Notes: generated by a model from the sequence alone, not told the origin. Counted from the first letter of the stretch, positions 24,633 to 34,238 are shown. The stretch: 64,000 nucleotides of DNA from Catenulispora rubra (GCF_015356825.1 NZ_JAACYW010000006.1:1-64000), one strand, 5' to 3'. Numbers and translations: made by a program.

Positions 24633-25322
24633 ATGATCAGATTCGACAAGGTCACCAAGACCTACCCGAGCCAGAACCGCCCGGCGCTGGAGAACATCTC
24701 GCTGGAGATCGAGCGGGGCGAGTTCGTTTTCGTCATCGGCTCCTCCGGTTCCGGCAAGTCGACCTTCATGCGTCTGATCCTGCGTGAAGAGCGGCCCACG
24801 GCCGGCCGGGTGCACGTGGCGGGCAAGGACCTGGCCAAGTTGTCGAACTGGAAGATCCCGCAGCTGCGCCGGCAGATCGGCACGGTGTTCCAGGACTTCC
24901 GTCTGCTGCCGAACAAGACGGTCGAGCAGAACGTGGCCTTCGCCCTGGAGGTCATCGGCAAGTCCCGGCCCACCATCAACAAGGCGGTGCCGGAGGTGCT
25001 GGAGCTGGTCGGCCTGGGAGGCAAGGGCGGCCGGTTCCCCAACGAGCTCTCGGGTGGTGAGCAGCAGCGTGTGGCGATCGCCCGGGCGTTCGTGAACCGT
25101 CCGATGGTGCTGATCGCCGACGAGCCCACCGGAAACCTGGACCCGGAGACCTCGGTCGGCATCATGAAGCTGCTGGACCGGATCAACCGCGCCGGCACCA
25201 CGGTGGTGATGGTGACCCACGACCAGGCCATCGTGAACCAGATGCGCAAGCGCGTCCTGGAGCTCGACAGCGGCAACCTGGTGCGCGACCAGTCGCGCGG
25301 CGTGTACGGATACGTCCGCTAG
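24633..25322 (+). CDS. ftsE: Cell division ATP-binding protein FtsE
   Basis: A 229-aa ABC ATPase: Walker [10 protein letters not shown] (residues ~36-44), signature LSGGEQQR, Walker [13 protein letters not shown], and H-loop TH. It powers FtsX to activate peptidoglycan hydrolases at division. ATG 24633 begins the conserved [11 protein letters not shown] and has GGAGG about 10 nt upstream. ftsX follows after 57 bp. Confidence 0.96.
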   Translation: MIRFDKVTKTYPSQNRPALENISLEIERGEFVFVIGSSGSGKSTFMRLILREERPTAGRVHVAGKDLAKLSNWKIPQLRRQIGTVFQDFRLLPNKTVEQNVAFALEVIGKSRPTINKAVPEVLELVGLGGKGGRFPNELSGGEQQRVAIARAFVNRPMVLIADEPTGNLDPETSVGIMKLLDRINRAGTTVVMVTHDQAIVNQMRKRVLELDSGNLVRDQSRGVYGYVR

Positions 25323-25379
25323 AGCGCCCACGAATACGCAGCACTAGAAGCAGAACTCACGTAGGAGCCCCGACCCACT

Positions 25380-26312
25380 ATGCGCGCACAATTCGTCCTG
25401 TCCGAGATTTTTATCGGTTTGCGCCGCAACCTGACGATGACCGTCGCCGTCATCGTCTCCGCGGCCGTGGCCCTCGGTATGCTCGGCGTCGCGCTGCTGA
25501 TGCTGTTCCAGACCAGCCACATGAAGGACTTCTGGTACGGCAAGGTCGAGGTCACGGTGTTCATGTGCACCAAGGACGACCCGAACCTGCACCCGACCAC
25601 CTGCGCCTCGGGGCAGGCGTCGCAGAACCAGATGAACACCCTGCAGACACAGCTGCAGGCGAACTCGCTGGTCCAGCAGGTCTTCAGCGAGACCCAGGCC
25701 GAGGCGTTCGTGCGCTACCAGGCGATGACCAAGGGCAGCCAGAACGGCAACGCGATGTCGGAGTACGTGACTCCGGACCAGATCCCGGCCTCGCTGCGGG
25801 TGAAGCTGAAGAACCCGAGCACTGAGAACATCGACGCGATGATCAGCAGCTACCAGGGGCAGCAGGGTGTGGAGACGGTGTCGGACCAGAGGGCCGTCCT
25901 GCAACCACTGTTCAAACTCCTGAACGGGCTCACGGTGTCGGCGACGACAGTCGCGGTGGTCATGGTCGGGCTGGCGCTGATGCTGATCGTCAACACGGTA
26001 CGACTGTCCGCGTTCAGCAGGCGGCGGGAAACCGGCATCATGCGGCTGGTCGGAGCCTCGAACTTCTATATCCGATTGCCATTCCTCATGGAGGGTGCGG
26101 TCGCGGGACTGGGAGGCGTGGCGGTGGCGGCGCTGGGCGTCGTCAGCTTCAAGTACTTCCTGATCGACCGGGTGCTCGCGCCCAACTTCACCTCCACCAG
26201 CTATGTGGGCTGGGACAAGGTGATGCTGACGGTCGTGATCCTGATCCCGGTCGGCCTGCTGATGGCGGTCGGCGCCAGCGCGCTGTCCCTGCGGAAATAC
26301 CTGAAGGTCTAG
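25380..26312 (+). CDS. ftsX: Cell division protein FtsX (permease)
   Basis: 310 aa. Four transmembrane segments: one after the N-terminal RAQFVLSEIFIGLRRN (~20-45) and three in the C-terminal half, with a large extracellular loop between TM1 and TM2 that contains two Cys. Domain order and length match FtsX. It couples FtsE ATP hydrolysis to cell-wall hydrolase activation outside the cell. AGGAG is about 13 nt upstream of the ATG. Confidence 0.95.
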   Translation: MRAQFVLSEIFIGLRRNLTMTVAVIVSAAVALGMLGVALLMLFQTSHMKDFWYGKVEVTVFMCTKDDPNLHPTTCASGQASQNQMNTLQTQLQANSLVQQVFSETQAEAFVRYQAMTKGSQNGNAMSEYVTPDQIPASLRVKLKNPSTENIDAMISSYQGQQGVETVSDQRAVLQPLFKLLNGLTVSATTVAVVMVGLALMLIVNTVRLSAFSRRRETGIMRLVGASNFYIRLPFLMEGAVAGLGGVAVAALGVVSFKYFLIDRVLAPNFTSTSYVGWDKVMLTVVILIPVGLLMAVGASALSLRKYLKV

Positions 26313-26339
26313 CGGCGTTCTTCGGGGATAATGAACCCC

Positions 26340-26825
26340 ATGCCGAAGGAACAAGGCCAGAAGGTCATCGCCCGCAACAAGAAGGCGCGCCACGAGTACG
26401 AGATCGAGGCCACCTACGAAGCGGGCATCTCCCTGACCGGAACCGAGGTCAAGTCCCTGCGGGCGGGTCGTGCCAGCCTCGTCGACGGCTACGCGGTCAT
26501 CAAGGACGCGGAGGTCTGGCTGCAGGGCGTGCACATCGCGGAGTACGCGGAGGGCACGTGGACCAACCACTCGCCGCGCCGCAACCGCAAGCTGCTGCTG
26601 CACCGCGCCGAGATCAACAAGCTCATCGGCAAGACCAAGGAGACCGGCCTCACGCTGATCCCCCTGGAGCTGTACTTCAAGGACGGCAAGGTCAAGGTCG
26701 AGATCGGCCTGGCGCGAGGCAAGAAGACGTACGACAAGCGCCAGACCCTCATGGAGCGCCAGAACAAGCGCGAGGCCGAGCGCGCCATGGCGGCCGCTTT
26801 CAAGCGGAACAACCGCCGCAAGTAG
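26340..26825 (+). CDS. smpB: SsrA-binding protein SmpB
   Basis: 161 aa with the family blocks [29 protein letters not shown], then [10 protein letters not shown] and LIPLELYF, and a basic C-terminal tail that occupies the decoding centre. It delivers tmRNA to stalled ribosomes. ATG 26340 ([18 protein letters not shown]) is preferred over 26331: the family starts here, and GATAAT (26327-26332) lies 7 nt upstream. The tmRNA gene is just downstream. Confidence 0.95.
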   Translation: MPKEQGQKVIARNKKARHEYEIEATYEAGISLTGTEVKSLRAGRASLVDGYAVIKDAEVWLQGVHIAEYAEGTWTNHSPRRNRKLLLHRAEINKLIGKTKETGLTLIPLELYFKDGKVKVEIGLARGKKTYDKRQTLMERQNKREAERAMAAAFKRNNRRK

Positions 26826-27044
26826 CCGTCTCCATCACGGTGACCAGGACCGCAGCGTGCCGGCAAGGACGGACAGCCCCTGATCGCTCCCCAGTTCGCC
26901 CACGGCGAACCCGCTGGAGTCTGCCCGCCCGAACCGCTACCCTTGGATCACGGCCCCGGGAAACCGGAGCCGACTGCTTGACAACTACACAGAGACGACC
27001 AAGCGTCAGAAATCCAAACGTTTCCGACCAGAGTCGTCCGACAA

Positions 27045-27429
27045 GGGGCCGAACGGTTTCGACATCGGACGTTTTGGCAGGGGAAGCGGGCCGAGGAAGC
27101 AGCGATGATCTCGTTAACCACACGCTGCACAAAAAATAACTGCCAACAAGACGCAGCTGAAGTCGCAGACCGCTTACGGTCTCGCCGCCTGACAATAATC
27201 AGGTAATGACTTCTGTCGACCCGGGAGCGCCTCCGGCCCGGTAAGACATCATGAGGAGGATCCACCGCCTGACACGGCCACAGGGCCAGGCGGGACACCA
27301 ATGTGGCTGGGCCTGTCAGCAGCGTGCCTGTGAGACTGCCGGGGCCAACAAAAGCGAACACAGGCTGCGCCCGGAGAAGCCCTGGCAAGTCGCCGATGGA
27401 CGCGGGTTCAATTCCCGCCGGCTCCACCT
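27045..27429 (+). ncRNA. ssrA: Transfer-messenger RNA
   Basis: The 5' end GGGGCCGAACGGUUUCGACA and the 3' end, with a T-arm CGGGTTCAATTCCCG and acceptor CGGCTCCA, pair over 7 bp with one G-U. The CCA is only partly encoded (CCT). The resume codon is GCC at 27142, and the tag ORF (27142-27192) reads ANKTQLKSQTAYGLAA, then TGA. Pseudoknot-type stems fill the middle. A TTGACA at 26978 may be part of the promoter, but no good -10 was found. The interval from smpB (26826-27044) shows no other gene. Confidence 0.93.
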
Positions 27430-27480
27430 TGTGGCTGGTTTGTGTCGCCGGCGGGAATTGAACCCGCGTCCATCGGCGAC
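27389..27480. repeat. 33-bp perfect inverted repeat: tmRNA 3' end and its mirror copy
   Basis: 27389-27421 (inside the tmRNA, from GTCGCCGATGG through the T-arm) is the exact reverse complement of 27448-27480, with a 26-nt spacer. The second copy lies outside the tmRNA and forms the left edge of the suspected island. Confidence 0.95.
27450..27472 (-). repeat. Left direct repeat of the suspected island (att-like)
   Basis: A 23-bp sequence, GGCGGGAATTGAACCCGCG plus TCCA, is identical to 47459-47481 in the same orientation and to the tmRNA 3' end in the opposite one. tmRNA 3' ends are common integration targets (known). No integrase gene is visible between the copies. Confidence 0.75.
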
Positions 27481-27509
27481 ACGGTCTTGGTCACTTTTGC
27501 ATGCGATGT

Positions 27510-27539
27510 GGCGGCATCATCATTTTTGATGATGCCGCC
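27510..27539. terminator. Hairpin next to the left repeat
   Basis: A 13-bp perfect stem (GGCGGCATCATCA and its complement) with a TTTT loop. It is preceded by ATGT like the hairpin next to the right repeat. No T-tract follows on either strand. Confidence 0.7.
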
Positions 27540-27606
27540 ATTGTCGTTCCCGAGTGGAGGTGATCGCGTTCGCGCGGTCGACGGTTCGCGGAAACGAACG
27601 GCCTCG

Positions 27607-28467
27607 CTACGCCGCCGGGGCGTAGTTCTCGGACCTGAACAGCGCTACGAACTCGCCGGGGCCGTACCGCTTGTCGAGCCACCGCTCCAGTGGGGCGAGG
27701 TCGCCGGTCAGGGCGGCGCGGACGATGCGGCCATGAAGCTCCGCGGTGGCCGGACCACCGACCTCCGCTAGGAACGCGGCGTAGGGGGCCGTCACGAGTC
27801 TGCTATAGCCGATCATGGCGGTGGGCCACGAGTCGCTGCTCTCAGGGTCGCTCGGTCCGTTGCCAGTGGCGTCGAGGAAGGCGTGACGGTCGGTGCCGTC
27901 GGCTGGGCACTCGATCCCGACGGTGCGTGCTGTCTCGCTGACGATGGCGGTTGCCTCCCGGTCAAACGCGCCTTCCATGACGACGCCGAGATTGCGAGTG
28001 GAGGCCGAGCCTTCCGGGTCGCGGGCGGAGTAAGTCTGGCCGGACTCTCGGCGGTAGTTGATCCCGTGGCGGTGTCGGTGGACGCCAAAGGCACCGAGCC
28101 AGTAGGACCGGAACGTCAGGTAGTGATGGCAGTCGTGGACGTAGGCGCGCAGCAGGTCCAGCCCGGTCACGCCGGGTGCGCTGGGGGCCTCGCCGGTCAG
28201 ATCGCCATAGTGGCTGATGACCGCCGCCGCCTGCACGTACCGGTAACCGGGGGTCTGGATGTCGTCCGGGGCGCGGTAGGGCAGCAGGCGGTGGTGGAAT
28301 CCACCCCACGCCTCCGTGGTCGAGGCGACCGCGACGAAGACGCGCTCGAACGGCAGCAGGTCGGTAGCCCCCAGGGTCGCGAACCGTTCGCGGCCTAGCC
28401 GGAGGCCCTGAAGGATCTCCCGCTTCTGCGCCGTCGTGCCAATCAGCTTTTCGTTGGGCGTGAGCAC
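27607..28467 (-). CDS. Hypothetical island protein with HDCHH motif
   Basis: A 286-aa protein I do not recognise. It is soluble, with a His-rich block (AYVHDCHHYLTFRSYWLGAFGVHRHRHGINYR, residues ~108-140) that could bind metal, and a C-terminal helical part. The start is doubtful: GTG 28467 is chosen over TTG 28473, and neither has a strong ribosome site. It lies downstream of the Rhs toxin and its predicted immunity gene on the same strand, so a second immunity or accessory role is possible. Confidence 0.6.
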   Translation of the reverse strand: MLTPNEKLIGTTAQKREILQGLRLGRERFATLGATDLLPFERVFVAVASTTEAWGGFHHRLLPYRAPDDIQTPGYRYVQAAAVISHYGDLTGEAPSAPGVTGLDLLRAYVHDCHHYLTFRSYWLGAFGVHRHRHGINYRRESGQTYSARDPEGSASTRNLGVVMEGAFDREATAIVSETARTVGIECPADGTDRHAFLDATGNGPSDPESSDSWPTAMIGYSRLVTAPYAAFLAEVGGPATAELHGRIVRAALTGDLAPLERWLDKRYGPGEFVALFRSENYAPAA

Positions 28468-28632
28468 GGTCAACGTCGTCCCCGAGCCGCCTTCAACTCA
28501 CTTCACTTGTCCATATCTCGATGCTCTGATTGGCCGCTCCTGGATGGCCGCCGGGCCCAGATTGGAACTTTCGGGCTCGGCGGGCACCCAGCAGCACAAG
28601 CGAAAGGGATCGAACGGCGTCCGAAACGACCG

Positions 28633-29127
28633 TCACTCCGAGGCTGCGGTGGTAACCAGCTCGCGCTGGGCGGCTATCAAGTTCACTAGGTTTTGGTTTT
28701 CGCGCTCGGCTTCCAACGTGACACGCGGGATCCGCTCGCTGTTGAGCACCGCCTCGTAACAGGCCGAAAGAATGGCGAGGACATCCGCTGTGGAAAGCTC
28801 CCGCTGTATACCGTCGGCGTATTCTGAGATCGCCATGACGATGGATGCGGTACCTGGGGAGAAGTCGTTCTCCTGAAGCGCGTACAGGTCGTCGAAGAAC
28901 TGCTCTTCGGGTACGCCCAGGGAAGCGTCGCCGAACCTGCCCCGGAACAGGCCCACCGCTTCCCGCGCGAAGCGCACGGTCTCTGGAGCGAAATCCTCTT
29001 CGAACGAGGGTTGGAATGATGCGAAGCAAAGGTCGATGGCGTCGAGGCAGAGAGTCTGTCGCCGACCTGGGGAGAGCGTCTCGATCCGCTCGCCCCAGGG
29101 CCGGCTTTCCTCATCCCAAAGCAGCAT
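28633..29127 (-). CDS. Predicted immunity protein for the Rhs toxin
   Basis: A 164-aa acidic, helical cytosolic protein (LLWDEESRPWGERIETLSPG; FRGRFGDASLGVPEEQFFDDLYAL). It lies 49 bp downstream of the toxin stop on the same strand, the standard place for a cognate immunity gene. No named immunity family is recognised. ATG 29127 is chosen; a TTG one codon earlier is the alternative. Assignment rests on position and size. Confidence 0.65.
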   Translation of the reverse strand: MLLWDEESRPWGERIETLSPGRRQTLCLDAIDLCFASFQPSFEEDFAPETVRFAREAVGLFRGRFGDASLGVPEEQFFDDLYALQENDFSPGTASIVMAISEYADGIQRELSTADVLAILSACYEAVLNSERIPRVTLEAERENQNLVNLIAAQRELVTTAASE

Positions 29128-29176
29128 CAAGCATCACCGGTCCCGTCGAGAGTCGCATGATCGTAGCCTAATTCCC

Positions 29177-32100
29177 TCAGCCCCACGGGGGGATGCGGGC
29201 CTGGTCGATGAGTCTGATGTTCGGGAAGTTGAGGGCGCGTCCGGCGCAGTCTTGGCGCTCCGGACCGCAGGCCGGCCTGGATGCGGCGATAACGCCCTTG
29301 CCGTCCAGTGTTCCGTCCTCGACAGCATTGAAAAGTATCTGCTCGGCGTGGCTCTCCAGGCCAGGCGTAATGAAGTCGGCTCCATGAATGCGTTCGTAGC
29401 CCAGGGAGTCGGCGAGAGCGCGCATCTCCGGTGTCGTCGCGTTGTTGCTGACCGAGTAGACCAAACGGCCGTTGAGTTGGGCGGTTGCGACTGTGATGCC
29501 TTGGTCGGCCCTCTTGTTGGCGATGGAGGGTGGATCCCCGATGTTGCGGATCCCGGCGTCGTGCAACGCCGCTGCGTCCGCGAGGAGTTCGTCGTCGGTC
29601 TTGACGACGTTGCCTGCCGCTCCGCCGCATGCCAGGCCCAAGGCGTCGGTGAGGATGAGCGGGTTCGGGACGTAGGCGTGGTCGTTGGGAGCCGGCGCCA
29701 GCCCCAGCGGGTCTGGCGTGAGGTACGCGGCCGTGTCGGGATCGTAGTACCGGTTGACGTTGTAGTGCAGGCCGGTCTCGGCATCGTGGTACTGGCCGGG
29801 GAACCGCAGCGGGCAGTCGACGTCAGGATCGGTGGCCGCGCCGATGGTGCGACCCCACAGCGTGGAGGTGGTGTACCAGGCGATACGGCCGTCCGGCGTC
29901 ACCAGCTCGGTCGGGGTGCCCACCAAGTCGGTGACTATGGCGTGGAACGCTTCGTCGATGTCCGCCTGCGGCGCATCGGTGGCCCATGAACGGCTGCGCT
30001 GGGCTGCGGGACGGAACGTGCCAGGCTCGTAGTCCCACGTCAGCGTGGTCACGGCCCCGTCCTGAGCGACAGCGTTTTGCTCGGCCAGGCGTGGCCCGTC
30101 CCAGGCGAAGGTCACCTGTTCTATAGCGGACTCGTCGGCAGCCAGCCGGGTCTTGGTAATCCGGCGCCCCAGTGGGTCGTAGCCGTATCGCCAGGTGACG
30201 CCGTCGGGAGTGCGGACCTGCGCAAGACGGTCCTGGCTGTCCCAGCTGTAGAGCCATTCCTTGCGGCGTCCGTCCAGAGTGCGCCGGATGGTGCGGACCA
30301 GGCGACCGGCGGCGTCGTGCTCGTAACTACTGCGCCCGGACGAGCGGATCAGAGTCCTGTCGCTTGGCGCGAGCAGTGGCGTGCCGGAGGTTGCGTCGTC
30401 TCCCGGAGCCGGCTCGGTTTCAGCGGAAGTGCTGACGTTGCCGAAGGCGTCGTAGGCGTAGTTCTCGGTCCAGGACTCGGCGGACACTGAGGTGACCCGC
30501 CCCACCTCGTCGACCGCGAAGCGGCGAGTACCCCGCAGACTGTCCCGAATCTCGGATGGAGAACCGTCAGGAAGCCAGGACCAGCCTCGACTCAGCACCA
30601 AGGCCAGCTCGGTGTCGACGTGACTGTCATGAGCCGACCGCGCCGGGTTCGCCGCGAGCAGCTGCTGGGCAGTGAGCCGGCCGGCATCGTCGAACTCGCG
30701 AGTGAGCCACGCATCGCCGAGCCCGCGTTCGATCTCGCGGCCCACAGTGTCGAACCCGAAGGTGAGTCGACCGGACCCGGTCTGCAGTTCACTAGGTCGA
30801 CCGGCGGCGTCGTAGGACCAGTTGGATACGGCACCAGATGGCGTCGTCCGCCGAATCCGGTGCCCTGCTGCGTCGTACGCGTACGTCACACTGCGGCCGT
30901 TGATGGTTTCGGTCAGCAGGCGTCCGGCCGCATCGCGGGTGTACTCGACCGTGGCGTCTGGTCCCGAAGCCGTGACAAGGCGGCCGAGGGTGTCGTAGGA
31001 GTAGAGGCAGGTGCCGTCAGGGGTTTGGCGCTGAGTGACGCGGCCCGCTGCGTCGCGGTCCAGTGTGATCCGCTGGCCCAGACCGGTTGTGCGAGCGCTG
31101 AGGCGGCCGGCAGCATCGTGTTCGTACGTAAGGGTCCTGCCGATGAAGTCGGTCTCGCGAAGGAGTTGGCCGGCGGCGTCGTACTCGTAGTGCCAAGTGG
31201 CCCCAGCGGTGTTCGTGACGTCGGTGAGCCTGAGCTCCGGGTCGTAACCGAACTCGTGCCGAACGCCGTCCGGGCCAGTACGCGCGACGATCCGGCCGAA
31301 GGCGCCACGTTCGAATGTGGTGACCCCACCCGTCGGGTCGGTGCTTTGGACGATCTGACCCTCGGGGTCGTAGAGCCATTCGGCCTGGGCGCCGTCCGGA
31401 CCTCTCCGCCACGCCGGCGAGCCCTCGATGGTCCAGGCGCACTCCGTCACCGCCCCAACGGCGTTGCGAAGCCAGACGATCCGGCCGAAGGCGTCGCGGC
31501 GAGCGCTGACCCCGGTGCCGAGGGGTCCAGTGGCGCCGATCGCCAGCCCTGCGGCATCAGCTTCGTAGAACATCGTCGACCCCACAGGATCGACGGTTTC
31601 GACGAGCGCGCCGTTGTCTGCGTACCTCTGATGCAAAACGGCGCCGGTGGAGTCGGTTGCCGAGACCAAGTTGCCGCGCTGGTCATACTTGCGGCTCCAG
31701 CCGTCGCCGCCTGGCAGATGCGCTGCGGTTATCTGGTGATGGGCGTTGTACTCGAGCTCCGTGACCGCGCCGTCCGGGCTCTCGACGCGGATGACGTCGC
31801 CCTGGCTGTCGCGGCCGTAGCGCGTTGTGGCTCCCATTGCGTTGATATGCGACAGCAAGCGGCCGGCGACGTCGTGTTCGGTCAGAGACGTGTTGCCAAG
31901 TGGGTCGGTGAGCGTACAGATGTGTCCCAGGTCGTCGTACCGGTAGACCGTGGAGGCGCCCAGCGAGTCGGTGAAGGTGGTGATCCGGCCGTCAGTGTCG
32001 TACTGGAAGGTGCCGGAGACCGAGCCGTCGTTGCCGCCGGTGTGGATGACCCGGCCCAAGGTGTCGTATTCGTATTCGTAGCGGTAGCCGACGCGGTCGA

Positions 32101-33814
32101 CCCAGGCGGTGATCCGGTCGGCGTCATCGTGTTCGTACGTGTAGGGAATGCCGGAGGAGTTGACGACACTGGTCAGTCGTCCGCGCTCGTCGTAGCGGAA
32201 CTGCTTAACAACGGCGCCGTGTTCGGATCCGTCCAGAAGACGCAGACTGGCGATCCTCGGGCCCGCCCCAGTAACAGCGGTGTCGACCGCGATGCGGTAG
32301 GCGGGATGAACCACGTTTGTCGGAGTACCGTGTTCGTCGCGCTCGATGCTGGTCCGGTTGCCGCTGCGATCGGTGATGGCAGTCAGGTCCCGGATCTGCC
32401 CGACTTCATTACTGAAGTGGACGTGGACAAAGTGCCTCGTCCGGCCAGTCCAAGGATCGGTGATGCGGATCTCGTCACGCTCACGGTCCCAGGTCAGCGG
32501 CCAACGTGCGCCCCGCGCGGGCAGGACTTCCTCATCGCTGTTGGGAATGAGGTAGTCCAGGCGCTGGGCGTCGTCGCCTGCGAAGTGGATCCCCACGGAG
32601 TTGATCGATATGCGCTGGTCGAGGGTCGACGCCCAGCCTGGTCCGAACAGTCGGCCGACGTCATTGCCTGACGCGTACGCGCGGCGCAGGACCACCGGCA
32701 AGATGCCGGGCAACGCCAGATCGGTTTCGTCGGTGAGCATCCACCCAGACACGACGTCCACCGGGTCGGTCAGGCAGGTCGCGCCCTCGTTTCCTTCAGC
32801 AGTCCGGACGTCGTTGCCGATACCGCTTTCTGCATCCTTTTCGGCGCCGGTAAGAGCCGACGTGCCGCCCTCTTCGGCTTCCGTGCCGAGCTTGCCCAGG
32901 ACCTTGCCGCCCAGCGAGCCGAGAGCCCGACCGCCGAGATAGGTGGCCCCCATCATCCCAGCGCTGAGCAACGCGTCTTTGAAGTGGCCCTGCATCGCAT
33001 CGCCGGCGATCTGCATGCCACTACCGACCAGGGCGACGATGTTGTCGGCCTCGGCCAACCCGGCGGTGATGACGTCCACGCCCGGAATCCATGACGTGGC
33101 CAGGGCGATGACGTCCAGCACAGGGGCGATCTCACCGGCGATCTCGGCAATCTTGCCTCCCCACGCGGCCAGGTCCGCGCCGATGTGCTCCCACCAGTGC
33201 TTATTGTGGATGCCATCGGACTGGGCGTGGCCAATGGCCTTGGCACATTCCTTCGCGGCGGCGATCCGGTCGTCATAGGCCTGGTGAGCCTGCGTGGTCA
33301 ACGCCGCCATGTGGCTCTTGGCGTTGTTCAGGTTGGTCTGTGCAGTGTCATGCGCGGTTTGAGCGTCAGTGACAGCCTGCGGGTTCAGGCTGGCGGCGTG
33401 GTTCTGCTGCGCGGTCTTCAGATCATCCGCGGCAGCGTTCGCGTTGGTGGTGGCACGCTGCAGATCTACTTGGGCGTCCTGCGCCTGCCGCAGTGCTGAA
33501 TCGGCCTTGGCCTGGGCGGCCTGCAGCTTCGGCGCATACGCCGACAGAGCGTCGGAGGCCTCGCTGTAGGAGGTGTACAGCTTCTGCAGTCGACCTGGAA
33601 GCGGTCCATAGTTCGACTTGAACGCCTCGGCGGTCTGGCCCACCCATTGCAACGCCGCAGTGTCCGATCCGAAGGATTTCAGGCTCCGATACGCCGACTC
33701 GACGTCATGCGCGAAGTCCCCGAATTCCTTGGCCAGAGCCTGCACGGACTCCGCAACGCCAGGCGTCGGATCGCCATCCAGGCCCAGGATGTCCCAGCCG
33801 GTTGGACGCGCCAT
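29177..33814 (-). CDS. Rhs/YD-repeat polymorphic toxin with T7SS-type N-terminus and deaminase-like C-terminus
   Basis: 1545 aa. Residues 1-~300 form an alpha-helical, WXG100-like secretion region (RPTGWDILGLDGDPTPGV start). A DUF6531-like start (DPVDVVSGWMLTDETDLALPG) and about twenty YD/Rhs repeats follow, closing with the Rhs core end (FPGQYHDAETGLHYNVNRYYDP...PDPLGL, ~1325-1385). The C-terminal 150 residues are the toxin: SHAEQ (H1489-A-E1491) and C1516...C1523 match the HAE...PC-C zinc site of deaminase-fold toxins. Target (DNA, RNA or nucleotide) unknown. The start ATG follows GGGGAGGA. The predicted immunity gene is directly downstream. Confidence 0.85.
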   Translation of the reverse strand: MARPTGWDILGLDGDPTPGVAESVQALAKEFGDFAHDVESAYRSLKSFGSDTAALQWVGQTAEAFKSNYGPLPGRLQKLYTSYSEASDALSAYAPKLQAAQAKADSALRQAQDAQVDLQRATTNANAAADDLKTAQQNHAASLNPQAVTDAQTAHDTAQTNLNNAKSHMAALTTQAHQAYDDRIAAAKECAKAIGHAQSDGIHNKHWWEHIGADLAAWGGKIAEIAGEIAPVLDVIALATSWIPGVDVITAGLAEADNIVALVGSGMQIAGDAMQGHFKDALLSAGMMGATYLGGRALGSLGGKVLGKLGTEAEEGGTSALTGAEKDAESGIGNDVRTAEGNEGATCLTDPVDVVSGWMLTDETDLALPGILPVVLRRAYASGNDVGRLFGPGWASTLDQRISINSVGIHFAGDDAQRLDYLIPNSDEEVLPARGARWPLTWDRERDEIRITDPWTGRTRHFVHVHFSNEVGQIRDLTAITDRSGNRTSIERDEHGTPTNVVHPAYRIAVDTAVTGAGPRIASLRLLDGSEHGAVVKQFRYDERGRLTSVVNSSGIPYTYEHDDADRITAWVDRVGYRYEYEYDTLGRVIHTGGNDGSVSGTFQYDTDGRITTFTDSLGASTVYRYDDLGHICTLTDPLGNTSLTEHDVAGRLLSHINAMGATTRYGRDSQGDVIRVESPDGAVTELEYNAHHQITAAHLPGGDGWSRKYDQRGNLVSATDSTGAVLHQRYADNGALVETVDPVGSTMFYEADAAGLAIGATGPLGTGVSARRDAFGRIVWLRNAVGAVTECAWTIEGSPAWRRGPDGAQAEWLYDPEGQIVQSTDPTGGVTTFERGAFGRIVARTGPDGVRHEFGYDPELRLTDVTNTAGATWHYEYDAAGQLLRETDFIGRTLTYEHDAAGRLSARTTGLGQRITLDRDAAGRVTQRQTPDGTCLYSYDTLGRLVTASGPDATVEYTRDAAGRLLTETINGRSVTYAYDAAGHRIRRTTPSGAVSNWSYDAAGRPSELQTGSGRLTFGFDTVGREIERGLGDAWLTREFDDAGRLTAQQLLAANPARSAHDSHVDTELALVLSRGWSWLPDGSPSEIRDSLRGTRRFAVDEVGRVTSVSAESWTENYAYDAFGNVSTSAETEPAPGDDATSGTPLLAPSDRTLIRSSGRSSYEHDAAGRLVRTIRRTLDGRRKEWLYSWDSQDRLAQVRTPDGVTWRYGYDPLGRRITKTRLAADESAIEQVTFAWDGPRLAEQNAVAQDGAVTTLTWDYEPGTFRPAAQRSRSWATDAPQADIDEAFHAIVTDLVGTPTELVTPDGRIAWYTTSTLWGRTIGAATDPDVDCPLRFPGQYHDAETGLHYNVNRYYDPDTAAYLTPDPLGLAPAPNDHAYVPNPLILTDALGLACGGAAGNVVKTDDELLADAAALHDAGIRNIGDPPSIANKRADQGITVATAQLNGRLVYSVSNNATTPEMRALADSLGYERIHGADFITPGLESHAEQILFNAVEDGTLDGKGVIAASRPACGPERQDCAGRALNFPNIRLIDQARIPPWG

Positions 33815-33920
33815 CAGTGTCCTCCCCGAATGGCTTGTGCGTCACAGACCGTGCTTATCTCGGCGCCGAGATCCACCGTTGTTCCCCCGTTTCCCCGTTC
33901 TCGATCTACAGCGAGGGTTG

Positions 33921-33949
33921 AGTCTACAAACTGATCGGGGCTCCGGTAA
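33921..33949 (-). promoter_or_regulatory. Promoter of the Rhs toxin gene
   Basis: On the minus strand: TTACCG, 17 nt, TAGACT. The second toxin gene has TTACGG, 17 nt, TACACT in the same sequence context (GGGGTTAC before, TTTGTA at the -10 edge), which supports both. Confidence 0.6.
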
Positions 33950-34221
33950 CCCCGGAGTATGAATCGGTCACTTACCGTTTCCGTTTCGGGTGCATGCTTC
34001 GGCGCGATTGCTGCAGCCGGATTACTTCGACCCTGGTAGCGGGCTGTGACAGCTGCCCGTTTCTTGCGCGGCCGCACCGAGGCGGTCGAGTACGTCTCGC
34101 ACAGTCCCGGCATCGAGATCCGGCCCGGGATTTATATCGCGGCCCGTGGTCGCAGAAGCCTGATCAACTGAGCCCGCACCTAACCGTCCGCTATCAGCAT
34201 CACCCGTTCGGCTTCACAGCG

Positions 34222-34238
34222 GGCCCCAGAACGGGGCC
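34222..34238. terminator. Small GC-rich hairpin
   Basis: GGCCCC - AGAAC - GGGGCC, downstream of the prepilin peptidase gene, without a T-tract; a weak terminator at best. Confidence 0.35.

Noticed and set aside
27440-27485. tRNA gene on the minus strand
   Set aside because: Only the T-arm is present; no D-arm, anticodon arm or acceptor stem. It is a fragment of the tmRNA 3' end.
27251-27529. Protein-coding gene over the tmRNA
   Set aside because: The frame reads through tmRNA stems and has no ribosome site.
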